Shown piece after piece: positions 8,297 to 17,045 of a stretch of 64,000 nucleotides of DNA. The stretch's first letter is position 1, and every line of letters begins with the position of its first letter. The stretch comes from Clostridiales bacterium (GTDB taxonomy: Bacteria; Bacillota; Clostridia; Christensenellales; Aristaeellaceae), in contig CP069419.1 in assembly GCA_017569285.1 (NCBI GenBank), positions 62,001-126,000 of the forward strand. Direction: 5' to 3'. Under the pieces are notes generated by a model that was not told where the DNA came from, did no database searches, and was given only the letters and a program-made list of their open reading frames with translations. Both the position numbers and the translations under genes were made by a program.

Positions 8297-11200
8297 TCAG
8301 GAATTGGGATCCGGAATATCCTCCAGCAGATTAACGATCCATGCGGCAAGGGAATTATACGGGCGCGGCGTTTCACGGTCAAAGAAGGACTGGTCAATCG
8401 CTGCGCTGACCGTTGATTCACCAATATCGGAAAATGGATGGTAAGGGTCTGAAGTGAAGAAGTTCGGGAAAAGGGATGAAGCAGACATCGGGAAAGTACG
8501 CGCAAAACGAAGCAGAAACTCAGGTAGGAGTTCTTCCGGACGAACTGCGATGGAGGCCGGTACGGAAGATGCCGGGGGAAGCTGGGTATACGTATCCTGC
8601 AGGATGGACAGTCCAACCGGGATTTCCATCTTCTTTTCTGCAGAAAACAGGAGGGAGAGGGAAGCCACACGCCGGTTGCGGAACATCGTCAGGAAATGCC
8701 ATACTGCAGCCTTGATATCGTCCGGCATCTGCTCCAGGATCAGGGATCCCCGTCCGGAAAGGCACAGGGACATCTGTTCCGGTAAAAAATCATTCCTGTT
8801 CGGATCTGCCGCAATCTGAAGAAGGACCAAGCCAGACAGCATCATCAGATAACTGACATGCAGGAGCAAAACAGCTCCAAAGCGCGTCGGAATACCGGCG
8901 GTCCGGTACTGGTTCATCAGGCTGATCAACAATGGATAATAATCCGACAGAAAATGATCCAGCGCAAGACGCGCTTTGCGAAGAGAAACAGAGTCCTTTC
9001 CGGCATCCTTCAGAATCTTTGTCAGATAATTCAGGTCTGACTGGAATGTTTCGTCCGCAACACTTCCGAATTCACGTTTCAGAAGAAGCGGATCACGCAA
9101 CAGAGCAGGAAGCAGCATATAGTGTATTCCCAATGGAATCTGGCATGTCCGGACTGCCTGCTCCCTTCCGCGCAGGAAAAGGGAAATATCCGCGGTACAG
9201 GCGCCGATATCCAGAACCATAAATCCACCGCGTGTATCTTCTGAGGCACACAGCCGGAAATAGGCGCCCAGGGCTGCACTTTCTGCGGAAAAAGCCACCG
9301 GAAGACCGGATTCGGAAATCGGGAAACCGCTTTCCTGCATCACTTTATCCACCAGACTGATAAACAGCATACGGAGGTTTTCGCGCCCTTCATGAGCCAT
9401 CTCATCCGGAATCGCAAAACGCCAGGACAAACCGTCCGCTCCGTCCATACGTGCCTGTAAAGCAGCCATCAGCATTACCTGATGAAGGCATATATATCCG
9501 GAACGGCCTTTTTCCTCTTCCCATTTGAGACAGGTATAGAGGGCATCTGACGGAGTTGTCAGCAAATCCTGAATATTGGCTGACATCAGAATGGTCCCAT
9601 CCGAAAAGGGAACAGGTGAAATACCCGGGGCATTGCGGAAAATACGGGACACAGTCGGAAGAAGGGCGGAAACGGGAACTGCGGGAATAAATTCACGGCG
9701 CAGAAGCTCCTGGGACGTTACAGGATTATTGAGGATTGTACGGACCATGACCGGACCCTGGAGCGGCTTCCGCTGTGCTCCGCAAGAGAATACCACCGAA
9801 GTACCTACTGATCCGAAATCGATACATACCGTACAGCTGCCGGATAGCTTCTTCTCCGGCGGCGGCAGGAAATTCGGAACAGTTCCGATACATTTCCCGT
9901 CATAAAGAATTGCAAACGCAGACGGGAAATCCGGAAGCACAGCTGTATAACGGGAATCTGAACCGGTCATAGATTCAAAAGAGCCATTGTTCCCTGAAAG
10001 GATTTCGACAGATATTCCTTCCGGAAGATGTGAATATACAAAGTAAGCATTCCACATGCCGCGAGGGAACGGAACGGACGGCCACACCGCCAGGGTCGGA
10101 ATATCCTGGGAGAAAAGCGTAACGATTTCATCATCCCTGTAAATCCTTACAAGCCGGAGCGGAAAGGCACCATTCAGTGTCAGTGTCACACGGAGAGATG
10201 AATCATCCGGCCTTTCCAGGCGGATCAAATCCGAGTCAAGAAGCAGCCGGGCTTCCGGGAAAGAACTGATTGCCTGGATCATTTCGGAAGATAATGGAGG
10301 GAGAACTGCATCCGCCGTAAACGCCTCCGGATCATCTGCCTTTCCGGCGGCGCTGGGAAGAACAGAACACATATTGCTGAACATCGTATCCCCGATAATA
10401 TCACCGCTTCTGGCCGGGAAAACAGCGATTTTTTCACTGAACGGCTGAAGCATCCGGGTACTCAGAATATCACCGAGGCATTCACGGAAAACGGTTATGA
10501 CAGAAGGTGACAGGGGATCCCAGGGCCAGGACAGTTCAGGAGACTGATCAGAAAGGGGGTTTTCCGCTTTTGCAATGATATCAGCGGCTGTTTCCCTGCA
10601 TTCCGGAAGTGCATCAGGAAAACGGCAAAGCATGGCAGTTGTTTCCCGGATCAGCTGATCCCGATAATCATCCGACCAGTCAGCCATCACAGCACATTCC
10701 TTCCTGATTGCTTTCAGGAAGAATTCCTCATCAGCTGCATGGGAGCTTTCCAGGATCATTTTGGAGTTTTCCCGAGCGAATGGATTCCCGCGCCATTCGT
10801 AAGTCACCTGTTCAGGCAATCCGACACAGGATACCGGAGAGCACGGAACACCTGAACATACTGAAGCAATCGGGTCGTTACCGAATCCGGATTCGTAGAC
10901 GCAGGCATTCCGGGTCAGACTGCTCCTGTATGCCGGGAGATTCCGAAGACCGTTCACTGCATTCAGACGAATTTCCAGGAACGGATCAGGGATGTCCGAT
11001 GCTCCGGAAGAACAGATATCCTCAAAAAACGAGAGCAGGAAGTTTTTCAGGTTTTCATCCGTATATTCCGGCAAAGAATCAAGAACAGATGTAATCCATT
11101 TGCTCATCAGAAGGCGATCGCCTTCCGACAAATCCGGAACAGGATCACGGAATGAATCAGCATTTCTGTCATACCAGGTTACAAAGGAAGGAACCAACCG

Positions 11201-13471
11201 TGCGTGAGATGCACTGCGCCGGGCCGGTATCATCGCTTTTGCCGGAACTATGACCAGGAACGGTAAATCCCGTCCATTTTCATCCTTCAACGAGAAGATA
11301 CCTGCACTTTCAGCCTGAAATGCAGACAGCCAGTATTTCAGCAGTGGAGTATTATCAAAAACAGAAACAACCGTCAATTCTGCTTCTCCAGCACTTCGCC
11401 TTTTATACAGCCGGAGGACGATCGCTGCCAGCAGTCCGCGCAGTTCTCCTGAATCAGATTCGGCGGAGACAGGCTGATGATTCAGGACTGAAAGCAGGCC
11501 GGAAAGAGTAAGCAGCGGGGAAGCCGGAATCAGATCAGGCAGAAGTGCTACTTCCGGCAGTTCACCAATAGAATGAAAGCGAAGAGAAGAAACAGATGAA
11601 CTGCAGACAATCCATGCATTCAAAAGCAGATAACCAACCGGATTGCTCCGATTGTCGAAAGGATTGGAACGGCAGGCCTGCTGAAAGCCCTTCATCAATG
11701 TTCGGGCATCCGGCAGGGTACAGCCTTCCAGCAGGAACGGTATGCTGTCTTTTATTTCCCGTAAGACCCGATCGTCAGCCGAAGAGGAAAACAGTCCTGA
11801 CAGGGATTGATATCCCCGAACTGAAAGAATAACAGGGATAAAAGGCTGGTCCTTTATATCATTTCCTGCTTTTGCAGAAGATGTTTCCGTATTTTCAAAA
11901 AGTTCAGAAGTACTGCGGTTCACAGCAGCCTGAAGAAGCCGGATCCTGCGTTCCCGGCGTGCAATTACAAGACGGTCTTCTCCTGCAGGGTCTGTACTGT
12001 TTTTATCCCGCGCTGCAGCCAGTGCGGATTCACACTTTTTCATACAGTCCACCCGTGCCTGGAAAGACCGGAAAGGACCGACTTCGGATAAAACCGTATC
12101 CCGGGAATTTTTTTCACTTTTGACCTGTTCGGCCATCTGATTCAGACGGGCCACCAGAAGCTCTTCCTCTGTATCATCCATGGAGTCCCTGTGAACCGGA
12201 TGGATGTTTCCGATGCCTGACGCGTCCAGATCTTCGCGGGCAACATCGTATTCAGATGCCACCGTAATATAACGTCCGCACGAATCCACAGCCTTTTTCC
12301 AGGATTCTTCCATTTCAAGCGAGTAACGCAGAGACTGCGGTACAGAACGGATTACAGCAATACATTCCCGAAGCACAGTGAGAATTGATTCCTTTATGTT
12401 TAAAAGGGATTTTGATCTTTCACTGTCGGACATGCTGCCCCAAATACTGCTGAAAAGATTATGCCGGGAATTCAGACGCAGCGGACGAGGATGCGCATCG
12501 TGCTGAATGGCAGAAACACAAGACGGTAACAGATCGGAAAGAAGCCAGGCTGAAAAAAGAAGAAAACCCGCAAAGGAAACAGCTTCATCCTGAAGCGTCT
12601 TCATGGAAACAGCGCCGCTGATCCGCCGGGTATGCAATCCAACGGCAGGAAGCTTATCCAAAGAAAAATACCTGCCGATGATCCGTGCTGCCGAAAGAAA
12701 TACAACCCGGTGGGATTCATTGCTCTCGATCATTGTGGACGGAAGTGAAACAAACCACATGGCATCGGCACCGGCCGGGGCTTCTTCTTCTGAATTCCGG
12801 AGAAGGGATCGTTCCTTCATTTCCTGCACCGCAGCGTGCAGATCGGGAAGAATCGCTGCAGAATCAGAACGGGAAGGATTTGCCAGCGCAATCAGTGCAA
12901 TATACAGATCTTTCCCGGACAGAGCGGAACGAATCCAGGGGAGCAGCACTGCAGCCAATGCTGCAGAAAAACTGTCACTCAGATCACAAAGCAATGCAAG
13001 ACGAACCGGTTTCCCCTCCGAAAGCGCGGACTGAATCCTCCTGATATAACCAAAGAACGGTTCACATGAATCATTTGGTTTTTTATTCAGCAGAAAGGAG
13101 AAAGACCATTCCGCAGCTTCCCGGTCGGTCCTGTATGATAAAGGCATGTTTCTTCCCCGAAGGGCAGCGTAAAGCAATTCTGAATCAGGCTCAGAAGCCA
13201 GTTCGCTGCTGCCGGGTAAAATTGCAGTGCAGGAACCGAAAGAAAACCGAGTGCGATAAAACGGAAAATCCGGAGAAATATCGGGAGCAGCATCATGAAA
13301 TCCATTCAGCGTACTGATCAGCGAAGGCAGTGCGGGATCGACGGAAACGGAGGCAATATGAAAAATATCCAGGGATTCCACCGGCCTGGCAGCCCCGCAT
13401 GACAAAGCAGAGCAGACGGTTGGAAGCGCCTGCTCCGAAAAAGTGCCGATACTGATCAGGAAATTGTTCAA
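8297..13471 (-). CDS. 1724-residue protein with C-terminal actin/Hsp70-like ATPase domain and possible tubulin-like N-terminus
   Basis: I do not know a named family for the full length. The last ~520 residues have the three signatures of the actin/Hsp70 ATPase fold: phosphate-1 loop DFGSVGTSV at 1219-1227, phosphate-2 loop LDIGACTADIS at 1420-1430 and a glycine-rich adenosine segment LCLSGRGSLILEQ at 1569-1581. The first ~280 residues resemble, in order of predicted strands, the tubulin-like domain of large bacterial proteins (FLISIGTFSEQALP, then LALLCDLSDSFSAALAAVLLPW, then HRVVFLSAARIIGRYF). The glycine-rich GTP loop is absent, so that likeness is only inference. The middle (~350-1200) is rich in Ser, Leu and Pro and has no recognisable domain. 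No signal peptide or clear membrane span is visible. Start is TTG with AGAGGA eight bases upstream. It lies between galE and the methyltransferase gene, in the same direction. Confidence 0.8.
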   Translation of the reverse strand: MNNFLISIGTFSEQALPTVCSALSCGAARPVESLDIFHIASVSVDPALPSLISTLNGFHDAAPDISPDFPFYRTRFSFGSCTAILPGSSELASEPDSELLYAALRGRNMPLSYRTDREAAEWSFSFLLNKKPNDSCEPFFGYIRRIQSALSEGKPVRLALLCDLSDSFSAALAAVLLPWIRSALSGKDLYIALIALANPSRSDSAAILPDLHAAVQEMKERSLLRNSEEEAPAGADAMWFVSLPSTMIESNESHRVVFLSAARIIGRYFSLDKLPAVGLHTRRISGAVSMKTLQDEAVSFAGFLLFSAWLLSDLLPSCVSAIQHDAHPRPLRLNSRHNLFSSIWGSMSDSERSKSLLNIKESILTVLRECIAVIRSVPQSLRYSLEMEESWKKAVDSCGRYITVASEYDVAREDLDASGIGNIHPVHRDSMDDTEEELLVARLNQMAEQVKSEKNSRDTVLSEVGPFRSFQARVDCMKKCESALAAARDKNSTDPAGEDRLVIARRERRIRLLQAAVNRSTSELFENTETSSAKAGNDIKDQPFIPVILSVRGYQSLSGLFSSSADDRVLREIKDSIPFLLEGCTLPDARTLMKGFQQACRSNPFDNRSNPVGYLLLNAWIVCSSSVSSLRFHSIGELPEVALLPDLIPASPLLTLSGLLSVLNHQPVSAESDSGELRGLLAAIVLRLYKRRSAGEAELTVVSVFDNTPLLKYWLSAFQAESAGIFSLKDENGRDLPFLVIVPAKAMIPARRSASHARLVPSFVTWYDRNADSFRDPVPDLSEGDRLLMSKWITSVLDSLPEYTDENLKNFLLSFFEDICSSGASDIPDPFLEIRLNAVNGLRNLPAYRSSLTRNACVYESGFGNDPIASVCSGVPCSPVSCVGLPEQVTYEWRGNPFARENSKMILESSHAADEEFFLKAIRKECAVMADWSDDYRDQLIRETTAMLCRFPDALPECRETAADIIAKAENPLSDQSPELSWPWDPLSPSVITVFRECLGDILSTRMLQPFSEKIAVFPARSGDIIGDTMFSNMCSVLPSAAGKADDPEAFTADAVLPPLSSEMIQAISSFPEARLLLDSDLIRLERPDDSSLRVTLTLNGAFPLRLVRIYRDDEIVTLFSQDIPTLAVWPSVPFPRGMWNAYFVYSHLPEGISVEILSGNNGSFESMTGSDSRYTAVLPDFPSAFAILYDGKCIGTVPNFLPPPEKKLSGSCTVCIDFGSVGTSVVFSCGAQRKPLQGPVMVRTILNNPVTSQELLRREFIPAVPVSALLPTVSRIFRNAPGISPVPFSDGTILMSANIQDLLTTPSDALYTCLKWEEEKGRSGYICLHQVMLMAALQARMDGADGLSWRFAIPDEMAHEGRENLRMLFISLVDKVMQESGFPISESGLPVAFSAESAALGAYFRLCASEDTRGGFMVLDIGACTADISLFLRGREQAVRTCQIPLGIHYMLLPALLRDPLLLKREFGSVADETFQSDLNYLTKILKDAGKDSVSLRKARLALDHFLSDYYPLLISLMNQYRTAGIPTRFGAVLLLHVSYLMMLSGLVLLQIAADPNRNDFLPEQMSLCLSGRGSLILEQMPDDIKAAVWHFLTMFRNRRVASLSLLFSAEKKMEIPVGLSILQDTYTQLPPASSVPASIAVRPEELLPEFLLRFARTFPMSASSLFPNFFTSDPYHPFSDIGESTVSAAIDQSFFDRETPRPYNSLAAWIVNLLEDIPDPNS

Positions 13472-13512
13472 ACCAAGATCCTCTTTTCGTGATAATGGAA
13501 GAAAGGTTACCG

Positions 13513-14529
13513 TCAGCCGCGGTAACCCTTCGGATTATTCCGCTGGAAGCGGTATGTATCTGCACACATGTCCTCAAGCGTCTTTTCCGCCTCCCAACCG
13601 AGAAGCGCCTTTGCCTTGGAGGCGTCTGCATAGTTCACAGCGATATCTCCCGGACGGCGGGGAGCAATTACATAGGGAACCGGCACATGGTTGATCCGGC
13701 TGAACGCATTTACCATATCCAGAACCGAATATCCGTTTCCGGTGCCCAGGTTGATGATTTCACTGCCCTGATGACCGAACGCATAATCACAGGCTTTCAC
13801 ATGTCCCTTGGCCAGATCCACGACATGGATATAGTCCCGGATACAGGTTCCGTCCGGCGTCGGATAATCATTGCCGAATACGGAGAGCTTTTCATATTCT
13901 CCGACAGCGACTTTGGAAATGAACGGCATCAGGTTGTTGGGTATTCCGGCAGGGTCTTCACCAATCATTCCGGAAGAATGTGCACCAACCGGATTGAAAT
14001 ACCGCAGCAGGACAACACTCCATTCCGGATCCGCCACTGCCTGTCCTTCCAGGATTTTTTCGATCATGTATTTGGTCCATCCGTAGGGATTTGTGCATCC
14101 GGTCGAAACCATGTCCTCACGATACGGAACAGTCGGCTGATTACCGTATACAGTTGCAGAAGAAGAAAACACAATCCGTTTGACATTGTGGGACTGCATT
14201 ACTTCGCACAGTGTAAGGGTCGTATCCAGATTGTTGCGGTAATACCGAAGGGGCTGTGATACGCTTTCACCGACTGCTTTCAGTCCGGCAAAATGGATGA
14301 CACAGTCAAATTCATACTGATCGAAAATCCGGTTCATTGCGTCTGAATCAGAGACATCCGCTTCAATCAGCGGGATATTTTGTCCGACAATTTTTTCAAC
14401 CCGGCGCACAGCTTCCGGACAGCTGTTTACATAATTATCAACGATAACCGGATTGTGTCCGGCTTCACAAAGCTCCACACAAGTATGGGAACCAATATAA
14501 CCGGCGCCTCCGGTCAGAAGAATATTCAT
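13513..14529 (-). CDS. galE: UDP-glucose 4-epimerase
   Basis: This 338-residue extended short-chain dehydrogenase interconverts UDP-glucose and UDP-galactose with bound NAD+. Residues 7-15 (GGAGYIGSH) are the NAD loop. The catalytic triad is visible as Ser124 in SSSATVYG and Tyr149/Lys153 in NPYGWTKY. Length and motifs match GalE throughout. GGAGGGG precedes ATG. Upstream are a nucleotidyltransferase and a sugar-phosphate transferase in the same operon, so it probably supplies UDP-galactose for a surface glycan as well as for galactose metabolism. Confidence 0.96.
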   Translation of the reverse strand: MNILLTGGAGYIGSHTCVELCEAGHNPVIVDNYVNSCPEAVRRVEKIVGQNIPLIEADVSDSDAMNRIFDQYEFDCVIHFAGLKAVGESVSQPLRYYRNNLDTTLTLCEVMQSHNVKRIVFSSSATVYGNQPTVPYREDMVSTGCTNPYGWTKYMIEKILEGQAVADPEWSVVLLRYFNPVGAHSSGMIGEDPAGIPNNLMPFISKVAVGEYEKLSVFGNDYPTPDGTCIRDYIHVVDLAKGHVKACDYAFGHQGSEIINLGTGNGYSVLDMVNAFSRINHVPVPYVIAPRRPGDIAVNYADASKAKALLGWEAEKTLEDMCADTYRFQRNNPKGYRG

Positions 14530-14552
14530 GGAATCCCCTCCGTTATCAGATA

Positions 14553-15458
14553 TTACAAAGCAGCCGGGTAGCTTCCGTTATCATGCAGCTTTTTGAGTTC
14601 CGAAGCCACATATTCCTTATCTTCCTTGTATGTAACACCAAACCAGACCGCTTTGGTGGAAAGTACTTCCACCTGCAGACCCTGTGTATGCATCATTTCA
14701 TCCACCAGAGCCGGCAGCAGGCATTCCTTTTTCAGGGGATCTCCGGATTCATCCTTCAGGAAATCGGCCAGGTATTTCTGCCCTCCCGTAAAGAACGCGG
14801 GTGAAAAGCCCCAGAGATTCATGGAAACAAGGGCATCGGGATCCAGAATGATTCCGTCCGGATTGTCATGGATGTCGCGGATCGTTCCGTCCGGGAAGGG
14901 AAGAATGCTGTAGGTTTCGGTTACCTTAACCAGGTTTCCGGCATCATTCACTTCGCAGATTCCCCGTGTGACATGTCCATTTTTGGAAACCGTGTTCTTC
15001 AGGTAATAGGCTACCATGGAAGCCCTGTTATCCGTATTGCGCAGTCCCTGAAGTGAATTATACATTGCAGCAAATGCATCCTTGCCGTAATAATCATCTG
15101 CATTGATTACGGCAAAAGGCTCATGGATCAGGTCCATCGCGCATACAACGGCATGAACCGTTCCATAGGGCTTTGTACGTCCTTCCGGCGGAACGAAGCC
15201 ATCAGGAAGCGTGTCATATTCCTGGTATGCATAAGCGACTTCGACTTTTTGGGCAATTTTGTTACCAATCATTTCACGGAACTGTTCATCCATACTCTTG
15301 CGAATGACAAAAACCACCTTGTTGAAGCCGGCTTCAACCGCGTCATGGATGGAGTATTCCATCAGGATTTCTCCGTTGGGACCGATTCGGTCAATCTGTT
15401 TGTTTCCGCCGTAGCGGGAACCCAACCCGGCAGCCATAATCAAGAGTGTCGTAGTCAT
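14553..15458 (-). CDS. sugar-phosphate nucleotidyltransferase-like protein
   Basis: A 301-residue nucleotidyltransferase of the GT-A fold. The N-terminus has the activated-nucleotide loop in the form MAAGLGSRYGGNKQ, followed by the metal-binding aspartates of VINADDYYG near 137-145. These point to UTP- or other NTP-dependent activation of a sugar phosphate, or a choline-phosphate-type cytidylyltransferase relative. The exact sugar is not resolvable. Its ATG overlaps the TGA of the sugar transferase by 4 bp, so the pair is translationally coupled. galE follows after 23 bp. Confidence 0.85.
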   Translation of the reverse strand: MTTTLLIMAAGLGSRYGGNKQIDRIGPNGEILMEYSIHDAVEAGFNKVVFVIRKSMDEQFREMIGNKIAQKVEVAYAYQEYDTLPDGFVPPEGRTKPYGTVHAVVCAMDLIHEPFAVINADDYYGKDAFAAMYNSLQGLRNTDNRASMVAYYLKNTVSKNGHVTRGICEVNDAGNLVKVTETYSILPFPDGTIRDIHDNPDGIILDPDALVSMNLWGFSPAFFTGGQKYLADFLKDESGDPLKKECLLPALVDEMMHTQGLQVEVLSTKAVWFGVTYKEDKEYVASELKKLHDNGSYPAAL

Positions 15459-16867
15459 GAAATCTTTTCCCCCTCTGTTTGCTGTATATTTCTGTCCGGG
15501 GCCTGAGTAAAGCCCTGGGTAGACTCTTTTTTAAACAGGACCGTAAATGTCCGCAGAATCAGCTTGATATCCAGCCAGACAGAAAAGCTTTCAATGTACA
15601 TCATATCCATCATCAGCTTATCTTCGGCTGTCGTATTGTACCTGCCTTCAATCTGCGCATAACCGGTAAGGCCTGCTTTCATTTTCTCCCGGTAAACAAA
15701 TGACGGCAGTTCCATTTTATACCTGGCAACATTGGCCATCATTTCGGGACGCGGACCCACTACTGACATATCTCCGATCAGAATATTATAAAACTGGGGG
15801 ATTTCATCCAGCCTGTATTTCCGGAGAAACGCTCCGACACGGGTAATACGCGGATCATTCACAGTAATGGATGTCTGGAAAACCTCATCTTCCGACCGGG
15901 GAATCATTGTACGGAACTTCCGGATCGTGAATGTACGCCCATCCGCTGTGAGCCGGGACTGCCGGAATATTACAGGCCCTCCATCCTCCAGTTTGATCAG
16001 GAGAGAAATAATGGTGATAAACGGGAGAAAGAAAATCAGGGCGGCCATTGAAATCAGAATATCCCCAAGTCGTTTGACAAGGCGCTGATAAAAAGAAATT
16101 TTGTTATATTCCATTGACAGGAACGCAGCATCATCCACGATAGCCGGACGTGCATTGCACAGCATAATATCCTGCAGCTGTGCTTTGCTCATCACATCTT
16201 TCCGGTCATCATAGCACATTTTCAGCAGATGGAATTTGGCATTTTCCGGTACCTGGCCGATGAAAATGACGTCCGCCCGGTCAATGCGGGATTCCAGATC
16301 GGGGACGCTGTAAAGAACAGCATCGTCTACCCGCCACTGAAGCTTGTACCGGTTGATTTTCCGACGAATTTCGTCTTCCTGGGAAGCGGAACCGAGAATA
16401 ATGAGGCAGCTTCGCGGGGGATGAATGGAAAAATACAGCTGATTGCCAAAGCGAACAAACAGAATAATGATAATAAACTGAACAATCATGCAGAGAAGCA
16501 GCATCGGAAAATCAGGCCCGAAGAGAACCAAATGGCTGTTGTATTTATCATTCACATTCATGATCTGAAGCTGCAGATATGTAACCATGTCTGTCAGAAC
16601 AATTCCCGCAACCATCGCGGAAATCACAGGTTTGGACTTTTTCCGCCCCACTTCAAATCCGCCGTACACAGCATGCATTGCCATCGTCATGGCAAAAAAG
16701 GTCAGCAAAGTCGTTGCCAGTGTACGGTTGATAACCCGAAGATAAAAGTTGTTGAGCGACATGAACCAAAAAAAAGTCATCCCAAGGAGCAGGTACAGGA
16801 CAAATGCCATGCATCCGATCAGAAGGTCTGACTTCGTTTGATGAAATGAACGAGCTCCAGAAGACAA
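15455..16867 (-). CDS. membrane sugar-phosphate transferase (undecaprenyl-phosphate acceptor type)
   Basis: The first ~150 residues contain four hydrophobic spans, then comes a soluble linker and a C-terminal bacterial sugar transferase domain. That domain shows KRLGDILIS, the FRQSR and RKFRTM segments, RKYRLDEIPQFYNIL and GDMSVVGPRPE. Such enzymes move a sugar phosphate from a nucleotide sugar to undecaprenyl phosphate, starting exopolysaccharide or capsule repeats. I chose TTG at 16867 because GGAGGG lies upstream and the promoter puts the transcript start near 16896. In-frame ATGs at 16888 and 16882 lack a ribosome site, and any start at or before the -10 is excluded. It leads the five-gene leftward operon. 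Confidence 0.9.
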   Translation of the reverse strand: MSSGARSFHQTKSDLLIGCMAFVLYLLLGMTFFWFMSLNNFYLRVINRTLATTLLTFFAMTMAMHAVYGGFEVGRKKSKPVISAMVAGIVLTDMVTYLQLQIMNVNDKYNSHLVLFGPDFPMLLLCMIVQFIIIILFVRFGNQLYFSIHPPRSCLIILGSASQEDEIRRKINRYKLQWRVDDAVLYSVPDLESRIDRADVIFIGQVPENAKFHLLKMCYDDRKDVMSKAQLQDIMLCNARPAIVDDAAFLSMEYNKISFYQRLVKRLGDILISMAALIFFLPFITIISLLIKLEDGGPVIFRQSRLTADGRTFTIRKFRTMIPRSEDEVFQTSITVNDPRITRVGAFLRKYRLDEIPQFYNILIGDMSVVGPRPEMMANVARYKMELPSFVYREKMKAGLTGYAQIEGRYNTTAEDKLMMDMMYIESFSVWLDIKLILRTFTVLFKKESTQGFTQAPDRNIQQTEGEKIS

Positions 16868-16902
16868 CGGGAAACCCTCCATTTCCATACAAATACTATG
16901 CA

Positions 16903-16932
16903 ATTATACCATATTCCCGTGAACAGCGTCAA
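16903..16932 (-). promoter_or_regulatory. promoter of the sugar transferase-galE-giant gene operon
   Basis: TTGACG and TATAAT on the minus strand are separated by 18 bp. The -10 box lies about 36 bp before the chosen start codon, giving a short leader. Confidence 0.75.
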
Positions 16933-16946
16933 CGCGCAAAAAACGG

Positions 16947-16975
16947 TTTACAATATATACTTTGAATGATAAAAT
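16947..16975 (+). promoter_or_regulatory. promoter of the low-complexity membrane protein / tilS operon
   Basis: TTTACA and TAAAAT are separated by 17 bp, divergent from the sugar transferase promoter. Confidence 0.65.
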
Positions 16976-17045
16976 TATATGCTGATTTGCTATATTATTT
17001 AGCTGATCAAGGCAAATGCCGGAATACAGCGGAAAGGGAATCCGA

